Below are positions 1-9,211 of a DNA stretch of 64,000 nucleotides, piece after piece (positions within the stretch are counted from its first letter, which is position 1; every line of letters starts with the position of its first letter). The position numbers were made by a program, and so were the translations under genes. This DNA comes from Physella acuta. Lineage: Eukaryota > Mollusca > Gastropoda > Physidae. The stretch spans positions 339,001 to 403,000 of the forward strand of contig NW_026732612.1 of assembly GCF_028476545.1 (NCBI RefSeq). The letters run 5' to 3'. The notes under the pieces were generated by a model that ran no database searches, had not been told where the DNA came from, and saw only the letters and a list, made by a program, of their open reading frames with translations.

Positions 1-536
1 CCTCAGGGAGTGGAGGTTAGTATTGTAGCCACCTCAGGGAGGGGAGGTTAGTATTGTAGCCACCTCAGGGAGGTGAGGTTAGTATTCCAGAAAACTCAGC
101 TAGGGGTAGGGGAGGTTAGGGGAACCTTAGTCTGGTAGTCAGTCCAGCTAGGGAGGGGAGGTTAGTATTGTAGCCACCTCAGGGAGTGGAGGTTAGTATT
201 GTAGCCACCTCAGGGAGGGGAGGTTAGTATTGTAGCCACCTCAGGGAGGGGAGGTTAGTATTGTAGCCACCTCAGGGAGGGGAGGTTAGTATTGTAGCCA
301 TCTCAGGGAGGTGAGGTTAGTATTGTAGCCATCTCAGGGAGGGGAGGTTAGTATTGTAGCCACCTCAGGGAGGGGAGGTTAGTATTGTAGCCACCTCAGG
401 GAGGGGAGGTTAGTATTGTAGCCACCTCAGAGAAAGGGGGAGGGGCAGTTAGGGGAACCTTAGTCTGGTAGTCAGTCCAGCTAGGGAGGTGAAGTTAGTA
501 TTGTAGCCACCTCAGGGAGGGGAGGTTAGCGCTTGT
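1..536. repeat. 31-bp minisatellite
   Basis: Direct tandem repeat of a roughly 31-bp unit built around CCTCAGGGAGGGGAGGTTAG followed by TATTGTAGCCA. About 16 units are seen, with a few variant units containing AGTCTGGTAGTCAGTCCAGC. The array begins at or before base 1, so its left edge is outside the window. No coding signal is visible. Confidence 0.95.
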
Positions 537-595
537 GATCAAACACCAGTTGATAGACCACATGTGATCAAAGACACTCTGCTGAGAAAACACCT

Positions 596-762
596 GCGGT
601 CAAACCCCCTATGCTCAAACCCCTTATGATCAAACCCCCTATGGTCAAAGCACCGCTGTGGTCAAACCCCCTATGGTCAAAGCCCCTATGGTCAAAGCTC
701 CGCTGTGGTCAAACCCCCTATGGTCAAACCCCCTATGGTCAAATCACCTGTGGTCAAAGGTC
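596..762. repeat. short degenerate tandem repeat (GGTCAAACCCCCTAT)
   Basis: About ten imperfect copies of a 14-18 bp motif, GGTCAAACCCCCTAT or GGTCAAAGCNCC. It follows almost directly after the 31-bp array. It is simple-sequence DNA with no gene signal. Confidence 0.85.
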
Positions 763-779
763 CTAGGACCGTTTTATAG

Positions 780-1714
780 ACACCTAATGTGAGGGGTGGT
801 ATTATTGTATATACCCCAGGTATAACGGAGTTTACTGTCAAATGATGTAGGGGCCTTGTTAATAAGAAAATGTATTAAGAACTTTTTATGCAATTTAACA
901 TCGTTTTTAGATCATTAAGCATTAACGTGTGTTTTATACGAGATTTGATTGGTCATTAAATAACAAATAAAATAAAAATGAAAAATTTTCGCTCTTATTA
1001 GTTGGGGTTTTTCTAGTCCCATTTGGATGTCAGGATTTGACAAATCAATTGAAAAAATAGTTCATCGGTAAAAGCTGGGTTTTTTTGTGTCAATAAATGC
1101 TTCGCTTTCCAATTTTCTGAACCACCTTTAAAAATTTATCTTTACATCCGGTTTAAGGATTTTGAATGATTATTTCTAGACCTTGTGACAGAACGCTTGT
1201 TTTAACTTGCATTATGTATGTCGATCTTAGCGACGTGTGGCTAGAGCGAGTTGGCCGGCAACTACACTTGGGTGCGATATTTATACCATGTGGAGTTTGT
1301 GTGTAAAAACTGTTTTAACAAACGAAAAAGAAAAAACAATGCTGAAATTCATTTACTTCACAGTTAAGCCGCGGTTATCTCGTTTAAAAAGAAAGTTAAG
1401 TCGCATTTATCGCAAAAGACATTTGATCAAAAATTAAAAACACGCTTCATAAGATCAATATTATGCTTTATTTTTACACGAATTGAATAACGATTTCGCC
1501 ACTAACATTCTTTTTTTCCCACGTTTTCTTAAACCTGCTTTCTCTGTTTTTCCAATCAAATCTTGCGATCGAAATTTCTGGCACTTCCCAGTTAGCTAGC
1601 GCGCTGAAATTTTCAGGGAAGCTTTCTTTTGGATGACCATAGAATATTCAATTGTTATTATTACTAAATTGATCAATGGAAACATTTTATTGAGCATTTT
1701 ATACCGCTATATAA
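780..1714. other. AT-rich spacer without recognised gene
   Basis: Only short unconserved open frames are present (for example one near 1237-1437 with no domain). Nothing in it resembles the gene families elsewhere in the window. Confidence 0.6.
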
Positions 1715-1882
1715 TCCATATATATAATTCTCCTCTGCGAGCCATTAGAAAAAAAACGAGCGACGCGTAGCTCGCCTCTCTCTTGCCGCGCGCAGTGAAG
1801 CGAACGATCCCACGTCGCGACAGGCTTAGGGGCAGATAATTTAGTTTGAACCGACTTTAAACTTACAGGAGGTAACTATTAC
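1715..1882 (+). mobile_element. Helitron-like non-autonomous element, 5' part only
   Basis: Starts TCCATATATATAATTCTCC after an A. It shares the internal block GGGGCAGATAATTTAGTTT and GGAGGTAACTA with the full copies at 16601-17073 and 56621-56993. The 3' hairpin end is missing; homology stops near 1882 where a tRNA-like segment begins. Six other copies lie in this window. Confidence 0.7.
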
Positions 1883-1902
1883 CACTGGTGGCCAGTTTGG
1901 GG

Positions 1903-1977
1903 GAGACGATATGGTCGAGTGGTTGGGCACACGATTGCTATCCCACTCGACACGGGTTCAAATCTATGTGTTCTAGT
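1903..1977 (+). repeat. tRNA-Ser-like segment (SINE head or tRNA relic)
   Basis: Contains a good RNA polymerase III A box (TGGTCGAGTGG) and B box (GGGTTCAAATC) about 40 bp apart, with ATTGCTATCC between them, resembling a serine GCT anticodon region. The acceptor stem does not pair and the long variable arm of tRNA-Ser is absent. A functional tRNA is therefore unlikely; a SINE head or a tRNA pseudogene fits better. Confidence 0.5.
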
Positions 1978-2138
1978 CAGTAACGTATTCACACAACGTG
2001 TTTTTTACGAGTTGTCTTTTTACGAGTTGTCTTTTTACGAGTTGTCTTCGTTTACCCAAAAAAAGTGAAAAGATAAAATCGATAGCAAGATTTTAATGCA
2101 AACAAACAGTCAAAGACTAAAAAGTAGAAAATAAGAAT

Positions 2139-2482
2139 CATTAAAAAAGTTTTAAAAAACCCACGTTTTCTGATTGAACTAAAAAGTAGAAAATAAATGC
2201 TATACATCACAATAATGCAAGCGATCACTCTACTAAAGCGATCAAAAACGTGGGGCGCCGTGATTTTCTTACAGTTTCTAATACTGTTGACTCTCTACAA
2301 GCTCTCTAATAAAAGTCAATAGTATTATCTAATCAATAGTAATATAACTTTTACTTCGGCGCCCCACGTTTTTGATCGCTTATAGTAGAGTGATCACTTG
2401 CATTATTGTGAAGTATAGCATTTATTTTCTACTTTTTTAGTTCAATCAGAAAACGTGGGTTTTTAAAAACTTTTAAAATGAT
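2139..2482. mobile_element. foldback element with ~125-bp inverted arms
   Basis: The left arm (about 2139-2261) and right arm (about 2356-2482) are near-perfect reverse complements. They share CCCACGTTTTCTGATTGAAC, the TAGAAAATAAATGCTATAC segment and an inner end at GGGGCGCCG. The loop is only about 95 bp and non-coding, so the whole unit can fold into a long hairpin. This is typical of a foldback MITE; no transposase is present. Confidence 0.85.
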
Positions 2483-2514
2483 TATTATTTTACAACGTTT
2501 GTAAAGTAAGTAAA

Positions 2515-2700
2515 GTTTCCCTTCCAAACCCGACGGTCTCTGGTAAAGTTTCTTGTTTCTGGGACCTCTGTATATGAAAGGATAGTGTGGTCAGCACTAC
2601 ACCGAACTGCCGTTACTTTCCCTAACGTTAGTTAGGTACCCATGTGAGCTGAATTGACTCAGGGACGGTCTACTGATTTAAACCCGAATTCAAAATCGTT
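2515..2700 (-). repeat. SINE-like fragment, same family as 46717-47200
   Basis: Read on the minus strand it carries CAGCTCACATGGGTACCTAA and AGTGCTGACCACACTATCC. These match, in the same order, the body of the element at 46989-47200 (CAGCTCTGATGAGTACCTGA and AGTGCTGACCACACTGTCC). The tRNA-like head is not clearly preserved here. Confidence 0.5.
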
Positions 2701-2782
2701 ACAATGTTTGCTTAGTTGATAATATTTTATCATAATAATTGAAATACAATACAATTAGTGGTAATTAGTCTATTAAAAAAGA

Positions 2783-3191
2783 CGAGCCGACCCGCGGTGT
2801 ATCATACGCCGCTATTTAGTTGTTGTTTTTTCTACTTTTCAGTAATTCATAATATGTGAATTCGTCAGTACCAATGCTGCCACTGAAAATATTTGCTTTA
2901 AAACACTAACCCCCCCCCCCGTGAAAGCAGCCTCCTCTTAGTTACCTCCTCTAAGTTTAAAATAGTTTCAAACTAAATTATCTGCCCCTAATAGCCGTCA
3001 CCAAACCCGGCTCTACGACTGTAAACATTTAGAACATTTAGCGTGAACCACAGCTCACCAGACCATGTGAGGGGTGAGGGGTGGGGGAGAGGGGTGGGGG
3101 TGGTAGCCATAGAGAGGAAGAGAGGGGACTGCAAGGCGCGCGCTTACAGCTTGTTTTCTAACGTTTCCCAGAAGATAATTATATATATAGA
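2783..3191 (-). mobile_element. Helitron-like non-autonomous element
   Basis: On the minus strand it runs from TCTATATATATAATTATC to the hairpin GCGGCGTATGATACACCGC, followed by GGGTCGGCTCG. The flanks are A on the 5' side and T on the 3' side, with no target duplication. A C-run and a G-rich stretch interrupt the middle. There is no coding capacity, so it would depend on an autonomous partner. Confidence 0.8.
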
Positions 3192-3809
3192 TAGATTGTA
3201 TTTCTTGCTTCCTTGTCTATTTTTTTTATTAGTTATGCTAAGTAAAAGTGAGAGAATATGTAGCGTAGCTTAAATAATGTATAGATTTAGTCGATTTCAT
3301 AAAACTCGTGGTCCAGTACTAAGTAATGATTGATTATCCCGGTGGACCCCACCTTTAATCTAATCGTAATTTAAATTATGATAAACCCGAATACAGTGGT
3401 ACTATAAGATTTTCCATCTGAACGACTTGTATGACTCGCGTGATCACTTTCATGGACCAGTAGTTTTGCCCCACACTGCATTGTTCTGGATCTGTGGTTA
3501 CAACACATTGGGTTTAATTTTCTCTTTTTTCTCTGATCACCCCACCACCTGTGTTCAGTCAGGCGTATCATTGTTTACGTTACGCTACACCTGAGACCAC
3601 GCGTCTTCCGCGCGGCCAGGTGACGTACGTTGAATGACCACAGGTGGTCGCCACCTGACACTAAACAAACATATTTACAAGACAATACGTCTTTAATGAT
3701 GACACGTTAAGAGGGTTGGTCTTCTGCGTGACTTATTTAGTTATCCAAACAACCAATCGCATTGCATGCTTGGGAGACTAAAACCTACAGCTGAGAGTTT
3801 TGACAGGCC
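3192..3809. other. spacer and upstream region of the kinase gene
   Basis: No gene or repeat was recognised in this 600-bp stretch. It becomes less AT-rich towards the kinase promoter and probably holds that gene's upstream control region, though no specific site beyond the TATA box can be supported. Confidence 0.45.
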
Positions 3810-3817
3810 TATATAAA
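3810..3817 (+). promoter_or_regulatory. TATA box of kinase gene
   Basis: TATATAAA lies 72 bp before the kinase ATG, with a pyrimidine-rich stretch (TTCATTTCTTTTC) about 30 bp downstream that would suit a start site. This implies a short 5' UTR of about 45-50 nt. Confidence 0.6.
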
Positions 3818-3888
3818 CTCACAACATATACACCCAGTTCATTTCTTTTCTGCTACAGTCGGAGAGAGATAGTTAAAATCTTACAACC

Positions 3889-4932
3889 ATGCTGCATATT
3901 GAGGTCTTTAACGATGATCATGTTTTCAAGTGCCTTGACCTTGCTAAGGTTAAGCTGTTGTCTGACACCCGGTCTAAAGTCTACCTGGCGATAGAAAGAG
4001 AAAAGCCGCACGAAAAAAAAGTTGTCAAAGTCTTCAGGAACACGGAAAGTTCTTTCAACAGTTTCATCAATGAGATCGAGATGGTGAAAAAGCTGAAGCA
4101 CCCCAACATCATGATGTACGACAGGGCTGTAGCGATGCCTAAATACAACATCCTAGTCATGCCTTACTGTGAGAGGGGAGGCCTTTACAAGAGGGTAGGC
4201 CGGATCAGCCAGCGTGAGACAGACAGGTATTTCCTGCAAATGTGTGGCGCCATCAAGTACCTCCACGGCCTGAACATCGTCCACAGGGACATCAAGCTGG
4301 ACAACTTCCTGCTGGACGCCCAGCACCAGCTCCACCTGACGGACTTTGAAATGGCGTGTAGGGTCAAGCCAGGCTGCCCCACCGTCCACCTACAGATGGG
4401 GACCCTGCAGTACATGGCGCCGGAGATGCTGGCAGAGCCTGAAGGATCCTACAATGGATTTAAGGTAAGGACATTTTCTTTACATATTTTAATATTTCTA
4501 GTTACTTGAGTATACATTTATTAGAAATAATATATTTTAGTTCACTAAAACTTTATTTTAATTTGTTTTATTAAGCTTTTTTTAGTATATTATAAGTATT
4601 TACTCTTTATATTCTTTGTTGTCATACACCTTATGTTATGCAAATCTAGCATTACTTTTCTTGCATAATAAAGTCTGTATTGTTGTGTTCCACAGCTGGA
4701 TATTTATGCTCTGGGCGTGGCCCTGTGGTGCATATTGTTTGAAAAAGACAGCCAGGACATTGAGGACTACCTGGGTATAGCTAGGTCATACACTGGGCGC
4801 TACCCGTGCATCTTCTACAAGTGGATCTTGGAGAACGTCCTTCACCCTGACCCAGAACTACGATGGGACATCAGTCAACTGATTCAAGGTCTTTGTCGTT
4901 CATGGCTGGAGGATAGAGCTAAAGCCTTGTAA
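3889..4932 (+). CDS. Ser/Thr protein kinase, two exons (270 aa)
   Basis: Exon 1 is 3889-4464 and exon 2 is 4696-4932, joined in phase 0 across a 231-bp GT-AG intron (AAG|GTAAGG ... CACAG|CTG). The product is almost only a kinase domain: beta-3 lysine K47, alpha-C Glu at 62 or 64, catalytic loop HRDIKLDN at 132-139, APE motif at 178-180, subdomain IX Asp194 and subdomain XI Arg248. It would transfer phosphate from ATP to Ser/Thr; HRDxKxxN argues for Ser/Thr rather than Tyr. Two features are odd. The glycine-rich loop is absent (LLSDTRSKV replaces GxGxxG), and the metal-binding DFG reads DFE at 152-154. The general layout resembles CAMK/TSSK-type small kinases, but the subfamily is not certain. 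There is no signal peptide or membrane segment. ATG 3889 is chosen because it is the first ATG after the TATA box and opens directly into the domain. Confidence 0.85.
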
Positions 4933-5700
4933 ACCAAAGGACAGTATTTTTTTTAAATTTTATTTTTTGATCTTAATAACACTGCATGTTCTAACCGTTT
5001 TGCTCATATTATAACAAATGCATCGCATGTCTCACTAATTATTCTGTACTTCATTAACTTAATGCCTTGTTCGTTCATGTTACTTAATATAATTAATATT
5101 CTGTTTGTGTATTGCTGTTTTTTCCTCATTAACACAGTGTAGATTTATTGTTTTGAAGCATGCTTTTAAATATCACTAAAAACATAACAAATATTATTTC
5201 TTGCATGAACATTGGTTTCATAGCATAACTTTAGAAATAGATATAATAATTAATAATACTTTTTAAAAAAGTATATTGATGAATTCAAATATACATCTTT
5301 CTACAAATAAATTATAATTTTGTTACGTAGGAGTAAAGATGAATCCTCATTTCAAATTATTTCTTTAAATTTAATGATATGTAATATCTACTAACATTTT
5401 GGTTTAATTAATGCCAATATTACTAGATCTTGATCTTTTTCTTAGGTTTAACCAATCATTTTATTTAGAATCAGTGACCTTTACTAGAAGACTAAACAAT
5501 AAACTGCAGAAAAAAAGTATTAACATGTGTATAAAAACTAACAGTTTAAATAAGCACTAACTTCTATATTAATCAGCTGTTTAATACTATATGATTAACC
5601 AACTTGCTAAACTATTTTAACTAAGCAATGGACTAATCAAATCACTAACCGTCTAACACACTAACCGACTAACACACTAACCCTAACCCTCTGGTTAAAT
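4933..5700. other. AT-rich 3' flank of the kinase gene
   Basis: Holds the probable 3' UTR and AT-rich spacer. The first clear AATAAA after the stop is at 5306-5311. A short run of CTAACACACTAACC-type repeats is at about 5645-5695. No further gene is visible. Confidence 0.5.
5306..5311 (+). terminator. possible polyadenylation signal (AATAAA)
   Basis: First AATAAA downstream of the kinase stop codon, 374 bp away, in very AT-rich DNA where the motif also occurs by chance. Another occurs near 5499. Confidence 0.3.
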
Positions 5701-5773
5701 GTCGCGGCGACAAACCATTTTAATCAGGCCACAGAGTGGAAACTTTGTGACGGTCCCAAGCCCGTGTCAACTG

Positions 5774-6048
5774 AGAGGGGAATGGTCTCACACTGAGAGG
5801 GAATGGTCTCACACTGAGAGGGAATGGTCTCACACTGAGAGGGAATGGTCTCACACTGTGATGGGGAATGGTCTCACACTGAGAGGGGAATGGTCTCACA
5901 CTGTGAGGGGAATGGTCTCACACTAAGAGGGGAATGGTCTCACATTGAGAGGGGAATGGTCTTACGATGATTAGGGAATAGTCTCTCTCGGAGAGGAGAA
6001 TGAACTCACACTGAGAGGGGAATGTTACTATCACCGAGAAGGGAATCA
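5774..6048. repeat. 20-22 bp minisatellite (GAGAGGGGAATGGTCTCACACT)
   Basis: About 12 tandem copies, ordered at the left and degenerating to the right. A short related stretch (CACACTGAGTGGGGAATG) recurs at about 51385. Open frames across it are products of the repeat. Confidence 0.9.
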
Positions 6049-6791
6049 CCCCCCACCCCCCACAGTGACCTATACTGTTGGTAGCTCGGACAATTAATAA
6101 CCCAACAAAGCACATGAGATCATATCAGTTTGACGGGGTTACATCAGAGTACTTCCAATTAAGCGAATTGGATATTAGAAACACGCAAATTATTTATGCT
6201 TTGTCATTGGCAGAGCTGTTGTAACAACAAATTAGGCCTAAATACATGTGTGTGGACTGCTTTCAATTTATTTGTAATGTATACAGAGCAGATAGTGTAT
6301 TCTTTATCATGTATTGTTTAGCATCTAATGACCCCATATCTTCCTGCGATTATCTGGTTCATGGCATCATAAAAAGAGTTTATCATCCTATATTGTGTTA
6401 AAATGATTATAGATAATTTTATTGTTATCGACTGTATGGTTATGACTGCCGCTGAATTCTTAACTCACCTGTCACTGTTATAACTGAAATACAGTTTACC
6501 TGTGCATGTGTTAGCGGTTAATGTCATCGATAAAATGTCCCTGAACGTATCACTGTTTTATTTATATTATGTGAAGTATAGGCTACAATTATTTAATAAA
6601 AAAAAAGAATATAAAAAATCCTTATAAAAACAGTATTTTTAATGCATTAAAAATGTAAAAAAAGCTTTGTTCGATTAGAAGATCTACTACACATTTTAGC
6701 GACAAAAGCTTTTATTAAAGGAAGCCAGTTTGTATATTTTCTTATTTTCAGTGCATGTAAACGGTTGTTTATATAAAAGTTTATTTTTATA
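6049..6791. other. AT-rich spacer without recognised gene
   Basis: No conserved frame, tRNA or transposon end was recognised between the minisatellite and the next Helitron-like copy. Confidence 0.5.
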
Positions 6792-7245
6792 CGAGCCGAC
6801 CCGCGGCGTATCATATGCCGCTATTTAGTTGTTTTATTTTCTACTTCTCATTAATTCATAATTTGTGAATTCGACAGTACCAATGCTGCCACTGAAAATA
6901 TTTGCTTTAAAACACTATCAGTAGGTCGTTAAGGACGACCCCCCCCCCCCCGCATCCACACTCCTTTCCCCCAACCCCTACCCTACCCCCACCCCACCGT
7001 GAAAGCAGCCTCCTCTTAGTTACCTCCCCTAAGTTTAAAATTGTTTCAAACTAAATTATCTGCCCCTAATAGCTGTCACTAAACCCGGCTTTACGATTGT
7101 AAAAATGTAGCGTGAACCACAGCTCACCAGACCATGTGGGGGTGGGGGTGGTAGGGATATGCTTAGAGAGGAAGAGAGGGGGCTGCTAGGTGCGCTTACA
7201 GCTTGGTGTTTGTAGGATATCCAAGAAGAGAATTATATATATAGA
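6792..7245 (-). mobile_element. Helitron-like non-autonomous element
   Basis: On the minus strand it runs from TCTATATATATAATTCTC to the near-perfect hairpin GCGGCATATGATACGCCGC plus GGGTCGGCTCG, with a T following. The base before TC is T instead of A. It keeps the same internal blocks as the other copies (GGGGCAGATAATTTAGTTTG, AGGGGAGGTAAC) and contains an expanded C-rich tract at about 6939-6995. Confidence 0.8.
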
Positions 7246-8546
7246 AATTTTTTTGTTTTATTTTCGACTTATTTAACCCGAAAGAGGCTAAAACAAAAAT
7301 ATTTGCTAAACGATCAGTAACTCGGGATCCCTAAAAGGCGATTACCTGCCCCTTCTTATCGCCAGTTCTAGTTATCTGGCGTGAAAGCTACAGTCCGTGA
7401 ACAGTTCGTCGTCAACAGCAAGGTGAACATTAGTTCATAATTTTGTTCTCTCCCCTTAGTTTCTATATCTTTTAACTACTTTTAATAACTTGTTATTAAA
7501 AATTAAAATAAATGAAATATATCTTGCACTGCCATCGTAGAGGAAGGAGTCTGGAAAATTTGAACGAAATCACATTTTCACAAGCGGGTCACAATTGAGT
7601 AACAATATTCGTCTCACACCCACAAACTAATGTTGTGAACTAACTAAACGCTTGTTCTCTCTCCTCTCTAGGTCAACGGCGTCACTAGATCGGGTGTTAC
7701 CGGGTGTCGTAGCAAATAGTGATAACCCCCCCCCCCCCCACCCTCCTCAATTTATTTGCATTTTAGGTATGGTGTCGCTTCGCTTCTGAATAAACCATTG
7801 GTTTGACAGTAAAGTTTACTGTGTGTGTGGGGGGGGGCGGGGGGGGGGGCGGGGGGGGGGGGGGGCTTTAAAATTTTCGAGGGGGAAGGGGCGGACTAAA
7901 ATTTACGGGAGGGTGGACACTGTTAAACTTTATAATTTCTATATATATTCCATTTTGATTGGGTAATGGAAAAAGGAAGACGGACTATAGATATGCCTGG
8001 AAAAACTCTGACTATAGCATGTAACCAATGTCGCCCGGTCAGTACCTCCTCCCATCCACCCCCACCCCACTACTGCCACCTTGTTACGCTACTCCTCTAT
8101 TTGTGTGATGTCCTTTACCAACAAATCAACTCCTCCTATTTCAACCGACCTGCTTTGGACAAAACAACCAAACAATTAGCATGAAATGTCAACCACAATG
8201 GCGACTGCTAATTTATCAGTCCAGTCATTAAATAATGCATGGACGCATCAACCATAATATCAGCGAGTATAAGATCAACAATAGCCACACCCACATTATG
8301 AACATTTCCTTTATTGAAAACTAATATCTGGGATAGGTCACGTGATTAGAGATTTGGAGATAAAGCACTGTTTTTAAACAATTGATGAGATGCAACATTT
8401 TCCCTGTATGTCATCAGATGGGCGGCGGGTGGTAGTCCTAGCGGTCAGATCACAATAATTTGTATTAGACAAAATTGGTGTGGACACAAAACCCAAGTCG
8501 AGTCTCACTAGTGTCGTTACAGCTGTATGCCTATGGTGACGGCAAT
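7246..8546. other. spacer with extreme C- and G-runs
   Basis: No gene was recognised. A fragment near 7676-7725 (GGCGTCACTAGATCGGGTGT) resembles the end of the hAT MITE at 45389. C-runs occur at about 7726-7740, and near-pure G tracts broken by single C or T bases at about 7828-7866, suitable for G-quadruplex formation on the plus strand. Confidence 0.5.
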
Positions 8547-9210
8547 AAGCATTTCACCATAGGAATCTGATGATTGTGTTTGGCGATGGGCATAAACTTT
8601 TCAACATTAGAATCTGATGATAGTGTTTGATGACTGTCATAAACTTTTCAACATTGGAATCTAATGATTGTGTTTGGTTGAAGACATACACTTTTCAATA
8701 TTTATAATCTGATGATTGTGTTTGGTGACGGTCATAAACTTACTTTTCAACATTATAATCTGATGATTGTGTTTGGTGACGGTAAAGAACTTTTCAACAT
8801 TGGAATCTGATGATTGTGCTTGGTTGAAGACATAAAGTTTTCAACATTGGAATCTGATGATTGTGTTTGGTGACGGACATAAAGTTTTCAACATTGGAAT
8901 CTGATCATTGTGTTTGGTGACGGACATAAAGTTTTCAACATTGGAGTCTGATGATTGTGTTTGGTTGAAGACATAAACTTTTCAACATTATAATCTGATG
9001 ATTGTGTTTGGTGACGGTAATAAACTTTTCAACATTGGAATCTTATGATTGTGTTTCGTGACGGTCATAAACTTTTCAATATTTAGAATCTGATGATTGT
9101 TTCTGGTGACGATCAAATTAGAAATATGATCATTGCAATTAGGTACGAGCAAAGCGTCTGAGCATTTGCTATCTGATGATTTTGTTTGGTGACTGACATA
9201 TTTTTTCAAC
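8547..9210. repeat. 47-bp minisatellite abutting the receptor gene
   Basis: About 14 imperfect tandem copies of CTTTTCAACATTGGAATCTG plus ATGATTGTGTTTGGTGACGG plus ACATAAA. The last degenerate unit runs into the receptor start codon: its TTTTTTCAACA is followed by ATG where other units have TTG. The array therefore occupies the 5' UTR and probably the proximal promoter of that gene. Confidence 0.9.
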
Positions 9211-9211
9211 A

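Noticed and set aside
1-536. CRISPR-like regular repeats
   Set aside because: Units are contiguous without unique spacers and the sequence is clearly eukaryotic; it is a minisatellite. The same applies to 8547-9210 and 51680-52300.
1237-1437. 66-aa plus-strand frame
   Set aside because: No recognisable motif, no conserved neighbour and weak start context.
1903-1977. Functional tRNA-Ser gene
   Set aside because: A and B boxes are present but the acceptor stem does not pair and the variable arm is missing.
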